A DNA stretch of 64,000 nt from Sporofaciens musculi (GTDB lineage Bacteria; Bacillota; Clostridia; Lachnospirales; Lachnospiraceae), in assembly GCF_009830285.1 (NCBI RefSeq), contig NZ_WUQX01000001.1:3968501-4032500 (forward strand), read 5' to 3'. The translations under genes were made by a program, and so were the position numbers. Below are positions 33,257 to 41,891 of this stretch, piece by piece. The first letter of the stretch is position 1; every line of letters starts with the position of its first letter. Under the pieces are notes generated by a model that was not told where the DNA came from, did no database searches, and saw nothing but the letters and a program-made list of their open reading frames with translations.

Positions 33257-34231
33257 TTAAAACCCAGTATACATCTCCGGCAAATCAAACAGAGATATCT
33301 GAATATCCCTGCCCGACACAGCCGCCCGTTCGGTAATCACTTCATCCCCACGCACATGCCCCACCAAAAGCGGAGAATCCGGATCGTGCTGCTCATACTT
33401 ATTGCGGGCGTTCTCCTGACTTCCTGTGGCATAACAATACCTGCACCCGTGAATACAGGTATGGTACATCCCAATATCCACACTCTCCACACACCGACAC
33501 TCCTTACGCTGTACGCCATCCTTTTTAAGATCCAGACGGTAACCAGTCAAACTCCTTATCTTCGCCTTATCGATACACGCACTATGCCCGATGCCGAACC
33601 GTTCAAGATTTATCTTCTCCGCACAGGTATACAGGGGAAGATTATAGCTTCTGGCAATCTTACTTAAGCCGCAGGCCAGCTTCAAGATCTCATCCTCTGT
33701 AAGCTCCCGAAACGGGCTGTCCTTATAAGCATCCACAAAACTGATAATACACCTGGTAGTCGCCTTTGCAAGCCATCTGCACATCAGCTCAAACTGCTCA
33801 AGATGGTAGGCTATGGTATATTTCTCCGAAAGAAGCAGCGGGTCAAAACGCCAGTCCATACGCTCTTTGCCAAGGCGCTCGCTCATCAGCAGAAATGATG
33901 CCATAACATCCGACGTGTCCGCCAGATTCACCTCCATATCCTCCTCATAGTCCGTAATCGTTACCTGGAAATAATACTCATATCCCATATCTTCAATCTC
34001 CCGAAGATACGGCAGCATAGGCGTTGGGTTCTTCGTCCAGAACACAATACAGTCCACTGTCTCAGGAGACAGAAAAACTCGTTTAATCTTCTTACGGTTA
34101 TACGGATTCGGAACCAGTACTTCCCCAGCTTTCAGACGGTTCACAAACCACTCCGGATACAACGCCGGAATATCCGTTCTTCTGCTTGCACTGATTATCA
34201 TCTCACATCCGTCCTTCTCACTGTATTCCAA
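33257..34231 (-). CDS. DUF1848 family protein
   Basis: A protein of about 314-324 residues with the characteristic N-terminal start MIISASRRTDIPALYPEWF and the VNPNPYNRKKIKRVFL-like region of DUF1848. Near the C-terminus it has CRCVESVDIGMYHTCIHGC, ending in a CxxxCxYC cysteine cluster (CIHGCRYCYATG), which suggests an Fe-S cluster similar to radical SAM motifs but in an unusual position. Function is unknown. GAGAGGG precedes ATG 34231; the in-frame ATG 34201 matches the domain start better. Confidence 0.87.
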   Translation of the reverse strand: MEYSEKDGCEMIISASRRTDIPALYPEWFVNRLKAGEVLVPNPYNRKKIKRVFLSPETVDCIVFWTKNPTPMLPYLREIEDMGYEYYFQVTITDYEEDMEVNLADTSDVMASFLLMSERLGKERMDWRFDPLLLSEKYTIAYHLEQFELMCRWLAKATTRCIISFVDAYKDSPFRELTEDEILKLACGLSKIARSYNLPLYTCAEKINLERFGIGHSACIDKAKIRSLTGYRLDLKKDGVQRKECRCVESVDIGMYHTCIHGCRYCYATGSQENARNKYEQHDPDSPLLVGHVRGDEVITERAAVSGRDIQISLFDLPEMYTGF

Positions 34232-34258
34232 AATCCCTCTCTTTGCCCCACTTCTGCC

Positions 34259-34810
34259 CTATATGGATGAACCGCTGTCAAAATTCTTCTCAATCAGCCT
34301 GCAATATTCTTCAAAGGGCTCGGCCCCCTCAAAGGGTATTCTAAGCACATCCCGAACACCCTTGTAATACCAGCCAATAATATACTTGTCCTTCATACGG
34401 AACCGCTTCCACAGTTCCTCCCCCAAAACAGGATAATCCCTGTCTATATCCCGCATATTCGACAGCTTATCTGCAAGCCCGATCATCTGTACATCCCTTG
34501 GTGCATTGCGAAGATGCTCAATCGTACTGAGCTTCCTGTCCATCCAGGACTTAGACTTATCCTCACTCTCCTGGGCAACCATTCTGGCCACCCTCTCTGA
34601 GAACTCCTGGGCAAGTATTCTCTGTGTTACCCCTTCACAGTCTTCAATCGTGTCGTGCAGCACCGCTGCACTGATCACCTCCTCATCTCCCGTCATCGTT
34701 GATACAATGTCCTTCACTTCTACCGGATGAACGATATAAGGACGCTTTGTACCCTTCCTGAATTGCCCTTCGTGTGCCTTAAATGCGAATTCGACTGCTC
34801 TGTCAATCAT
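34259..34810 (-). CDS. HD-domain phosphohydrolase (SpoT hydrolase-like)
   Basis: A 183-residue single-domain protein with the HD pattern: KRPYIVHPVEV, VISAAVLHDTIEDC (metal-binding HD at about residue 50) and a later DKLSNM. It resembles the hydrolase half of Rel/SpoT and Mesh1-type enzymes, without the synthetase domain, so it may hydrolyse (p)ppGpp or a similar nucleotide. ATG 34810 has AGAGG seven bases upstream; the start at 34840 overlaps the RND gene stop and lacks a site. Confidence 0.85.
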   Translation of the reverse strand: MIDRAVEFAFKAHEGQFRKGTKRPYIVHPVEVKDIVSTMTGDEEVISAAVLHDTIEDCEGVTQRILAQEFSERVARMVAQESEDKSKSWMDRKLSTIEHLRNAPRDVQMIGLADKLSNMRDIDRDYPVLGEELWKRFRMKDKYIIGWYYKGVRDVLRIPFEGAEPFEEYCRLIEKNFDSGSSI

Positions 34811-34832
34811 ACTCTTACCTCTCTTAATGCCG

Positions 34833-37800
34833 CTATTCATCTAACAGATACTCTTCCTCCTCAATTCCTTCACGAAGCCTCGCTTTTTCTTTTTTATGGA
34901 ATAAGTTAAATATACAGGGAACGACGAACAAAGTCAATACAGTTCCGTATATCAATCCGCCGATTGTTACAACTGCCATAGGCTGAACCATGTCCGCCCC
35001 CATGCCCACACCGACTGCAAGGGTCGATAAGCCAAGGATTGTAGTAAGCGCTGTCATAATAATTGGCCGAAGTCTGGTCATTCCTGCCTCAACCAGAGCT
35101 TCCCTCTGCTCCATTCCATTTTCTATTAGCTGATTCGCATAGTCAATAAAGACAATTCCGTTATTTACAATAATACCTGACAGCATCACGAAGCCAATCA
35201 TAGCAATCACACTGACCGGCATCTGAGCGATATAAAGCGCCAAAAGTCCTCCGGTAAACGCAAGAGGTACGGTAAACATAACAATAAAAGGTGAACGCAT
35301 GGACTGGAACTGTGCCACCATGATAAGGTACATGAACACTAACGCCAAAGCAAGCATCTTGAACAGTTCAACCATTGCCTCCATAATCGTCTCATCCTCA
35401 CCGGTCATCTTAATCTCATATCCCTCTGGTGCACTGTAACCGCCCAGGGCTTTCTTCACCCTGCTGCTCACCAGGCCGATATTATCCCCGTCTTTAATCT
35501 CCGCCGTCACGGACATATAGCGGCTCTGGTCCATACGGCTGATGGCCTGCAAGCCGGATGCATCCTCAAACGTGGCGATATCCGCAAGCTTAACTTCCTC
35601 CTTCGTCCCGTCCTGCTTCTGCGCCGTAATCGTAAGGTTCCTCACATCCTCACGGGTCATGCTTTCATTTGCATCGTCCAGCACATAAACATCATACTCG
35701 TCCGTGTCCGTTGACAGGGTCGTCGCCGTCTTTGCCTGGGAAAGCTTTCCGGAAATCTCCTGATACACCTGTGCCACCGTCAGGCTGTGCTGCGTGGCCT
35801 TCGCCTTATCCACAATGACCCGAAGCTCCTCCTTGTTATCCTCGGTTCCGTCTGATACGTTCTGCGTCCCCTTGATATCCTCCACGATTTTCTTAACATC
35901 CTTTGCAACCTTCTGCAGACGATCCAAATCCTTTCCTTTAATCTGAATATTAATCCCCGCGCTGCCAAGGGCGCTCATATCCATATTGGACATATTGATC
36001 GTCAGCTCACCGTCAAGGTCCTTTGTTACCTTCTCGATTTCCTTCTTAAGCTGCTCATTGGACAAGGATGGTTTTTCCTTAGTCGTGGCATAGAAGGAAA
36101 TGCTGTTGCTCTCCGACTGGCCGCCTCCCATCATGGAAGCGGAGGCCACCAGACCGCCCACGTCCTCGATATCCTTGATTCCCCCTACACGTTCCATCAC
36201 TTCATCTGCAATCTTTGCCGTATCTTCAAGGCTGGTTCCTTCCTCCGTTTCCAAATCCATACTAATCTGTGTGCTCTCCATATCCGGCATGAACTGGGTT
36301 CCTCTTGTCAATTCCAGGGCAATACTTCCCACGAACAACAGCAATGCGCCAAGAATAACCAAAATTTTATGCTTCAATGCGCCTCTGAGCATATTTCCAT
36401 AACTAGAACACACCTTAATAAAGAATCTTGACTCCTTGCTTTTCGTTTTCTTTAGCAATCCTGCGGACATCATCGGAACCAGGGTCAGGGCAATGAGAAG
36501 GCTGGCAAGCAGAGAATATGCAATGGTCAATCCCATATCTACAAAGAGCTGCCTTGTGACTCCTGATGTAAATACAATCGGAAGGAACACGCATACCGTC
36601 GTCAGCGTTGACGCCGCGATTGCTCCGCCAACCTGTCTCGCCCCTTCGATTGCCGCCTGTTTTGCAGATGCGCCTTCTTCGTTTCTCATCCGGTAAATAT
36701 TTTCTATCACGACGATGGAGTTATCCACTAGCATACCTACACCCAGCGCAAGTCCTGACAGAGAGATAATATTCAGTGTTACTCCTGAAAAATACATGGC
36801 AACCAGCGCCGTCATAATACTAATGGGGATAGAGCATGCAATTACAAAGGTGGGACGAATACTCTTTAAAAATACCAGAAGAATAAAAATCGCCAAGACT
36901 GCACCATAGACCAGGTTATCCAATACGGAATTCACGATTAAATCAATATAGACTCCCTGATCCATCAGAACAACTGTATCAATGTCTGCATTATCCTTCT
37001 TCACCTGCTCCAAACGTTCCAATACCCGATCGCTCACATCACCTGTAGAGTACCCTGTCTGCTTCTGAATCATCAGCATGACTCCGGCATCGCCGTTAAT
37101 CTTCGCATACGTTTCGTCTGCATTAGTGACCATCTCAACACTCGCCACATCCGCGAGCTTTACAGGGTCGATTCCCTCCATATCTACCAGAACCAGATCT
37201 TTCAGTTCTCCAATGTTCCTAAACTTCTCACCGACACGAATCAGAAAATCGATCCCTGCCTCTTTTACGTAGCCTGCCGGCATACTAAAATTCTCCGCAG
37301 TCAGAATGGTCTTTACCATGTCCGCAGTCAGCAGATTGCTCATATCGGCTTTGGCAGACGCTTCCTCCATAGCAGACTCCATCTGAGCCTCTTGCATCTG
37401 CAATGCAGACTCTCCCGCCGCAAGCTGCGCCGTTCCTTCTCCAATGCCCACTGCTGCCTCAAGCTGTGCGGACGCAAGCTCGCCTCTGGCCTGGGCAAGA
37501 GTCATAGCGCCCTCGTTAATCTGCTGCTGCATAGTCCCAAGCTGGCTCTTGCCGGCAGCTAACTGGTTCTTGCCCTCCATAAGCCCTGCTTCCTGCTGTT
37601 CTAACTGCTGGATGGTTGCCAAAAGAGCCTCTCGCGCCTTCTCATAGGCACCGTCGCCTACGGTGGCCTCCAGCTCTGCCAGCTTCGCCTCTAGCTCCGC
37701 CTTCTGTTCTTCCGTAAGACCGATATCAGGCAATTCCAATGTTCCTTTGATTTCGTCATACTGAGCCTTCGCAGAATCAAGCTGTGTAAGCTGCGCCTGT

Positions 37801-38663
37801 GCCTGTGCTTTTCCGGCCTGAAGCATGGCAAGGTTCTGCTGAAGCTGCGTCTCGGCAACATTTAACTCCGCCATCTTCTCCGTAATTTCTAACTGCGCCT
37901 GCTTAATCTCCTCACTTTTCATGGAAATCTGTGACTCAGCCTCTGCTAACCCCAAGGAGGCTTGCGCTTTCCCTGATTCCAGTGCAGCCTTTCCGCTTGC
38001 CACCTGGGCTTTCGCCTCATCCAACGCACTTTTGGCGTCGTTCACCTTCCGCTCCATTTCTGCCTTGATTTCATCATTTAATTCTGTGACCTTCTGTTCA
38101 TTCACCGTAATCTCAATCGTTTCTTCAATGCTTCCCGTTACCGTGACAGAAGCCACGCCTTCCACGCTCTCCACTTCGGGAATAACCTGTTCATTGATAA
38201 TCCTGCTGGTATTTGCCGCATCCTCGCCTTTTGCGCTGACCGCAGCCACCAGTACCGGCATCATGTCCGGATTCAGTTTCATAATAATAGGATTTGACAC
38301 TTCATCCGGCCAAAAGCCTTGAATCTGATCCAGGCTCTCCCGCATCTCAATGGTAACAGAATCCATATTCGCGGTCTGGTCGAATTCCAGAACCACTGTG
38401 GATGCATTTTCGTTGGAAATAGACTGGACAGACTTGATATTACTGACCGTCGCCATAGTCTGTTCTACAGGTTTTGTCACAATCTGCTCTACTTCTTCGG
38501 GGCTTGCGCCTATGTACGTAGTCATGACAATCGCATAAGGGAGGTTCATGCTGGGTAAAAGGTCTACTGTCATACTGCTAAAAGAGACCACGCCCAGAAT
38601 AATGATGAGCACTACGCCTACTACTACTGTGTACGGTTTTTTTACGCTGAATTTTGATAGCAT
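34833..38663 (-). CDS. RND-type efflux pump with coiled-coil insertion
   Basis: A 1276-residue transporter of the AcrB/MMPL-like HAE superfamily. N-terminal membrane segment in VVVGVVLIIILGVVSFSS, then PSMNLPYAIVMTTYIGASPEEVE, and two sets of membrane helices with VLDNLVYGAVLAIFILLVFL and GGLLALYIAQMP-type regions. Residues about 195-430 are a long coiled-coil insertion rich in A, E, K and Q (KAQAQAQLTQLDSAKAQYD) not found in Gram-negative AcrB; it may replace a separate adaptor. ATG 38663 has GAGGG before it. The gene has a strong promoter overlapped by a 33-bp palindrome. Confidence 0.92.
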   Translation of the reverse strand: MLSKFSVKKPYTVVVGVVLIIILGVVSFSSMTVDLLPSMNLPYAIVMTTYIGASPEEVEQIVTKPVEQTMATVSNIKSVQSISNENASTVVLEFDQTANMDSVTIEMRESLDQIQGFWPDEVSNPIIMKLNPDMMPVLVAAVSAKGEDAANTSRIINEQVIPEVESVEGVASVTVTGSIEETIEITVNEQKVTELNDEIKAEMERKVNDAKSALDEAKAQVASGKAALESGKAQASLGLAEAESQISMKSEEIKQAQLEITEKMAELNVAETQLQQNLAMLQAGKAQAQAQLTQLDSAKAQYDEIKGTLELPDIGLTEEQKAELEAKLAELEATVGDGAYEKAREALLATIQQLEQQEAGLMEGKNQLAAGKSQLGTMQQQINEGAMTLAQARGELASAQLEAAVGIGEGTAQLAAGESALQMQEAQMESAMEEASAKADMSNLLTADMVKTILTAENFSMPAGYVKEAGIDFLIRVGEKFRNIGELKDLVLVDMEGIDPVKLADVASVEMVTNADETYAKINGDAGVMLMIQKQTGYSTGDVSDRVLERLEQVKKDNADIDTVVLMDQGVYIDLIVNSVLDNLVYGAVLAIFILLVFLKSIRPTFVIACSIPISIMTALVAMYFSGVTLNIISLSGLALGVGMLVDNSIVVIENIYRMRNEEGASAKQAAIEGARQVGGAIAASTLTTVCVFLPIVFTSGVTRQLFVDMGLTIAYSLLASLLIALTLVPMMSAGLLKKTKSKESRFFIKVCSSYGNMLRGALKHKILVILGALLLFVGSIALELTRGTQFMPDMESTQISMDLETEEGTSLEDTAKIADEVMERVGGIKDIEDVGGLVASASMMGGGQSESNSISFYATTKEKPSLSNEQLKKEIEKVTKDLDGELTINMSNMDMSALGSAGINIQIKGKDLDRLQKVAKDVKKIVEDIKGTQNVSDGTEDNKEELRVIVDKAKATQHSLTVAQVYQEISGKLSQAKTATTLSTDTDEYDVYVLDDANESMTREDVRNLTITAQKQDGTKEEVKLADIATFEDASGLQAISRMDQSRYMSVTAEIKDGDNIGLVSSRVKKALGGYSAPEGYEIKMTGEDETIMEAMVELFKMLALALVFMYLIMVAQFQSMRSPFIVMFTVPLAFTGGLLALYIAQMPVSVIAMIGFVMLSGIIVNNGIVFIDYANQLIENGMEQREALVEAGMTRLRPIIMTALTTILGLSTLAVGVGMGADMVQPMAVVTIGGLIYGTVLTLFVVPCIFNLFHKKEKARLREGIEEEEYLLDE

Positions 38664-38690
38664 ATGGGGCCCTCTTTCTCTGTGTTTCAT

Positions 38691-38723
38691 TGATTTACAT
38701 ATTATTAAATAATATGTAAATCA
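38691..38723. promoter_or_regulatory. 33-bp perfect palindrome, operator of the RND pump
   Basis: Two 16-bp arms (first arm TGATTTACATATTATT) around one central base are perfectly symmetric. The site begins in the -10 box and ends 27 bases before the start codon at 38663. Confidence 0.82.
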
Positions 38724-38748
38724 TAGCACTTGAGCCTTTAATTGACAA
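38720..38748 (-). promoter_or_regulatory. Sigma-A promoter of the RND pump gene
   Basis: TTGTCA (38748-38743), 17-base spacer, TATGAT (38725-38720) on the minus strand, overlapping the palindrome. Confidence 0.8.
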
Positions 38749-38836
38749 GAATTCTGGAGTATAATGATACTGTAGGCCTTTGATTTAATAGATAATTTAT
38801 AAACATTTTATAAAGCTTTTTACTAGGGGAATTACA

Positions 38837-39571
38837 ATGAATAGAAAAAATATACTGGTTACAGGGGCATCCCGTGGAATCGGACGTGCCGTTGCACTTA
38901 AGTTTGCATCAGAGGGGTATCACGTATTTTTAAACTGCCGTACTTCGGCCGCAGAGCTTGAGCAGGTGCAGCGTATTATTGATGAGGAATACCACGCTTC
39001 TAGCGAAACGCTTCTGGGGGATGTAGGCAATCCGGAGGACGTGGCATCTATGTTTGAACAAATCTACCGTTCCTGCGACTGTCTGGATGTTCTGGTCAAT
39101 AATGCGGGTATCTCACATATAGGGCTTTTGATGGATATGGAAGATAATGAGTGGCAGCGTGTACTTAACACCAATCTTTCTTCGGTCTTCTACTGCTGCC
39201 GCAAAGCAATTCCTCCCATGATTTCAAGAAAATGCGGAAGGATTATTAACATTTCTTCCATGTGGGGAACTTCTGGTGCCTCCTGCGAGGCCGCCTACTC
39301 GGCTTCCAAGTCAGGGGTGAACGGACTTACGAAGGCCCTTGCAAAAGAGCTTGCACCAAGTAAGATCCCAGTCAATGCTATTGCCTGCGGGGTAATTGAT
39401 ACAGAAATGAATAACCAGTTGTCGAAAGATGAACGCCTAAAGCTTGAGGAGGAGATTCCGGCGGGAAGATACGGTACAACCGGTGAGATTGCACAGATTG
39501 TATGGGATGTTGCACACGCGCCAGAGTATCTGACAGGACAGATCATTGGGGTGGATGGAGGGTATCTGTAG
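38837..39571 (+). CDS. SDR family oxidoreductase (FabG-like)
   Basis: A 244-residue short-chain dehydrogenase: cofactor motif TGASRGIG, NNAG motif (VLVNNAGISHIG), catalytic S (INISSMWG) and YSASKSG, and the C-terminal LTGQIIGVDGGYL. This is the layout of 3-oxoacyl-ACP reductases, though lone FabG-like copies often act on other ketones. AGGGG precedes ATG 38837. It is divergent from the RND pump and ends in a strong terminator. Confidence 0.88.
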   Translation: MNRKNILVTGASRGIGRAVALKFASEGYHVFLNCRTSAAELEQVQRIIDEEYHASSETLLGDVGNPEDVASMFEQIYRSCDCLDVLVNNAGISHIGLLMDMEDNEWQRVLNTNLSSVFYCCRKAIPPMISRKCGRIINISSMWGTSGASCEAAYSASKSGVNGLTKALAKELAPSKIPVNAIACGVIDTEMNNQLSKDERLKLEEEIPAGRYGTTGEIAQIVWDVAHAPEYLTGQIIGVDGGYL

Positions 39572-39585
39572 ACATCCACCCTTTT
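39549..39585 (+). terminator. Rho-independent terminator of the SDR gene
   Basis: GGGTGGATG and CATCCACCC form a perfect 9-bp stem followed by TTTTA. The left arm lies within the coding end and the right arm begins just past the stop codon. Confidence 0.88.
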
Positions 39586-39629
39586 ACTCTAACATATCTT
39601 ATGAGTATCTTATAGACAGTATATTATAT

Positions 39630-40382
39630 CTATTCCATCACAAGCTCTACCGGACAATGATCTGAGCCCATCACATCCGTCAAAATCCTGGCATCCTTTA
39701 ATCTCTCTTTCAGACCCTCCGACACACAGAAATAGTCAATCCTCCACCCTGCATTCTTGGCTCTTGCACTGAAACGGTAAGACCACCAGGAATAGATTCC
39801 TTCCATATCCGGATAAAAATACCGGAACGTATCCACAAATCCAGCCTCAAGAAGCTCTGTAAACTTCCCACGTTCTTCATCTGTAAATCCTGCATTCTTT
39901 CGGTTTGTCTTTGGATTCTTAAGGTCAATCTCCTGATGCGCCACATTCAAATCTCCGCAGAAAATCACAGGCTTTTTCTCCTCCAGTCCTTTTAGATATG
40001 CCAGGAAATCCGTTTCCCACTGCATCCGGTAGGGAAGCCTTGCAAGTTCATTCTGGGAATTGGGTGTATACACGGTAATAAAATAAAAATCTTCAAATTC
40101 CAGCGTAATCACTCGCCCCTCTCTGTCATGCTCTTCTATCCCGATTCCATAAGAAACAGACAACGGCTCCTTCTTCGTAAAGATTGCCGTTCCTGAATAG
40201 CCTTTCCGCTGGGCGTAATTCCAATATTGGTGATACCCTGTCGTCTCAAGGGCAAGCTGCCCCTCCTGCATCTTCGTCTCCTGAATACAGAAAATATCTG
40301 CATCTGTCTCCTGAAAAAAATCCAGGAATCCTTTCTGCACACATGCCCGAATTCCATTTACATTCCATGATACAAATTTCAT
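39630..40382 (-). CDS. xth: Exodeoxyribonuclease III
   Basis: A 250-residue AP endonuclease / exonuclease of the ExoIII family. The N-terminal [13 protein letters not shown], the metal-binding IQETKMQ, the catalytic CGDLNVAH and the terminal [11 protein letters not shown] all match. The gene follows GGAGGATTTTATAG, and lies 16 bases after truA in the same direction, so the two form a small transcript. Confidence 0.96.
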   Translation of the reverse strand: MKFVSWNVNGIRACVQKGFLDFFQETDADIFCIQETKMQEGQLALETTGYHQYWNYAQRKGYSGTAIFTKKEPLSVSYGIGIEEHDREGRVITLEFEDFYFITVYTPNSQNELARLPYRMQWETDFLAYLKGLEEKKPVIFCGDLNVAHQEIDLKNPKTNRKNAGFTDEERGKFTELLEAGFVDTFRYFYPDMEGIYSWWSYRFSARAKNAGWRIDYFCVSEGLKERLKDARILTDVMGSDHCPVELVME

Positions 40383-40398
40383 CTATAAAATCCTCCAA

Positions 40399-41133
40399 TC
40401 AATAATACACTTTCCGAAGAAACAGCCCTCTGGCCGGTGCAAGAAATCCTGCAAGGCTTCTGTCCTCCGCCGCAATGACCACCGGCAGCTTAGACGCGTC
40501 CCTCTTTCCCGTACCAATCTCTAACAAAGTACCTGTCAGAATCCGCACCATATGATATAAAAATCCCGTACCATAATAGGTAATTCTGACCTTCTCTCCG
40601 TTACTTACAATCTTGATATTCGTAATGCGCCGGATCGAATCCTTACATTCCTTGTCGTCGGTAAAGCTGATAAAATTCTTCGGCCCAATCAGATATTTGA
40701 CAGCGTCTCGCATTGCCTCAATGTTAAGCTTCTCTGGATAATGATAACAGTATCTCCGAGAAAATACATCCGGCTTCTCCCGACAGTCAATATAATACTC
40801 GTACTTCTTCCCTTTCGCACTCTTTCGGGCATGGAAACTATTCCTTACAAGCTCAACCTTCACGACCCTGATATCCTCCGGAAGATACCGGTTCAAGGAC
40901 TCTTTAAATTCATTAGTGTCGTATAGCTTCGATAACTTTACACTCACCACCTGCCCGCGGGCATGAACTCCCGCATCCGTTCTTCCAGAGCCGTCCACCT
41001 GGACGCGGTAGCCAACTAATTTGCCGATACTCCACTCCATCACAAACTGGATTGTATTATCCGTCGTAACCTGACGCTGCCATCCCTGATATCTGCTGCC
41101 ATCATACGCGATGGTTAATTTGTATGTTCTCAT
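40399..41133 (-). CDS. truA: tRNA pseudouridine synthase A
   Basis: A 244-residue enzyme making pseudouridine at positions 38-40 of tRNA anticodon arms. The catalytic aspartate is D53 in GSGRTDAGVHARGQ; the start KLTIAYDGSRYQGWQ and the ending LAGFLAPARGLFLRKVYY match the family. The in-frame start at 41184 adds 17 residues without family match; ATG 41133 has GGTGAG before it. Confidence 0.96.
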   Translation of the reverse strand: MRTYKLTIAYDGSRYQGWQRQVTTDNTIQFVMEWSIGKLVGYRVQVDGSGRTDAGVHARGQVVSVKLSKLYDTNEFKESLNRYLPEDIRVVKVELVRNSFHARKSAKGKKYEYYIDCREKPDVFSRRYCYHYPEKLNIEAMRDAVKYLIGPKNFISFTDDKECKDSIRRITNIKIVSNGEKVRITYYGTGFLYHMVRILTGTLLEIGTGKRDASKLPVVIAAEDRSLAGFLAPARGLFLRKVYY

Positions 41134-41229
41134 ATATCTCACCCAATCTAAAAATATCTTCCTGATACTCAACAATTCCGACATTTATGCATCCCGAAGC
41201 CAAACTTTTGGGATACTGCTCTATAAAAA

Positions 41230-41262
41230 GGAAGAAGCAAACGTTCCTACTTTGCTTCTTCC
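41230..41262 (-). terminator. Rho-independent terminator after nrdR
   Basis: GGAAGAAGCAAA and TTTGCTTCTTCC form a perfect 12-bp stem with a 9-base loop, followed on the minus strand by CTTTTTATAG-type T-run. Confidence 0.9.
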
Positions 41263-41333
41263 CCTATTCTACCACTTAATTCACGTCTTAGCAAATATCT
41301 TCTGCATCAAATATCTTCCAATTTTCTATAAGG

Positions 41334-41783
41334 CTATTTCAATATCTTTTTCAGCTCATCCATAAACGTATTTACATCCTTAAATTCACGATAAACCGAC
41401 GCAAATCTTACATATGCCACCTCGTCCAGCTCCTTCAATTCCTCCATGACAATCTCTCCCACCCGACTGCTTGGAATCTCCTTGGCCTCTAAGCTGAATA
41501 CCTTAGTCTCGATTCTGTCTATCGTGCGCTGAATGTCCACCGCAGATACCGGACGCTTATAGCATGCCCTCAGAATTCCGTTCTCAATCTTGCCGCGGTC
41601 ATACTGCTCACGGTTATTATCCTTCTTTATAATAATTAATGGAATCGTCTCAACCTTTTCGTAAGTCGTAAAACGCTTGCCGCAACTGTCACAGGAACGG
41701 CGGCGGCGGATGGAATTGCCATCCTCTGCAGGTCTTGAATCTATCACTCTTGTATCTAATTGGCTGCAATACGGGCACTTCAT
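41334..41783 (-). CDS. nrdR: Transcriptional repressor NrdR
   Basis: A 149-residue ribonucleotide-reductase repressor. The zinc ribbon uses C3, C6, C31 and C34 (MKCPYC, then CDSCGKRFTTYE), and an ATP-cone domain follows. NrdR normally controls nrd genes and binds NrdR boxes; none is evident here. Its neighbours are housekeeping genes. Confidence 0.96.
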   Translation of the reverse strand: MKCPYCSQLDTRVIDSRPAEDGNSIRRRRSCDSCGKRFTTYEKVETIPLIIIKKDNNREQYDRGKIENGILRACYKRPVSAVDIQRTIDRIETKVFSLEAKEIPSSRVGEIVMEELKELDEVAYVRFASVYREFKDVNTFMDELKKILK

Positions 41784-41891
41784 CTTGCATTGTTTTCCTT
41801 TCTCTCATCTTGGTAAACCTAGTATACAACGCAATAATATAAGAAGTCAAACTGTATTTTGATTACTGCAGCAACATTTTATTAACCGTCC

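Noticed and set aside
39549-39585. Attenuator for the downstream genes
   Set aside because: The next gene is convergent; a simple terminator explains the hairpin and T-run.
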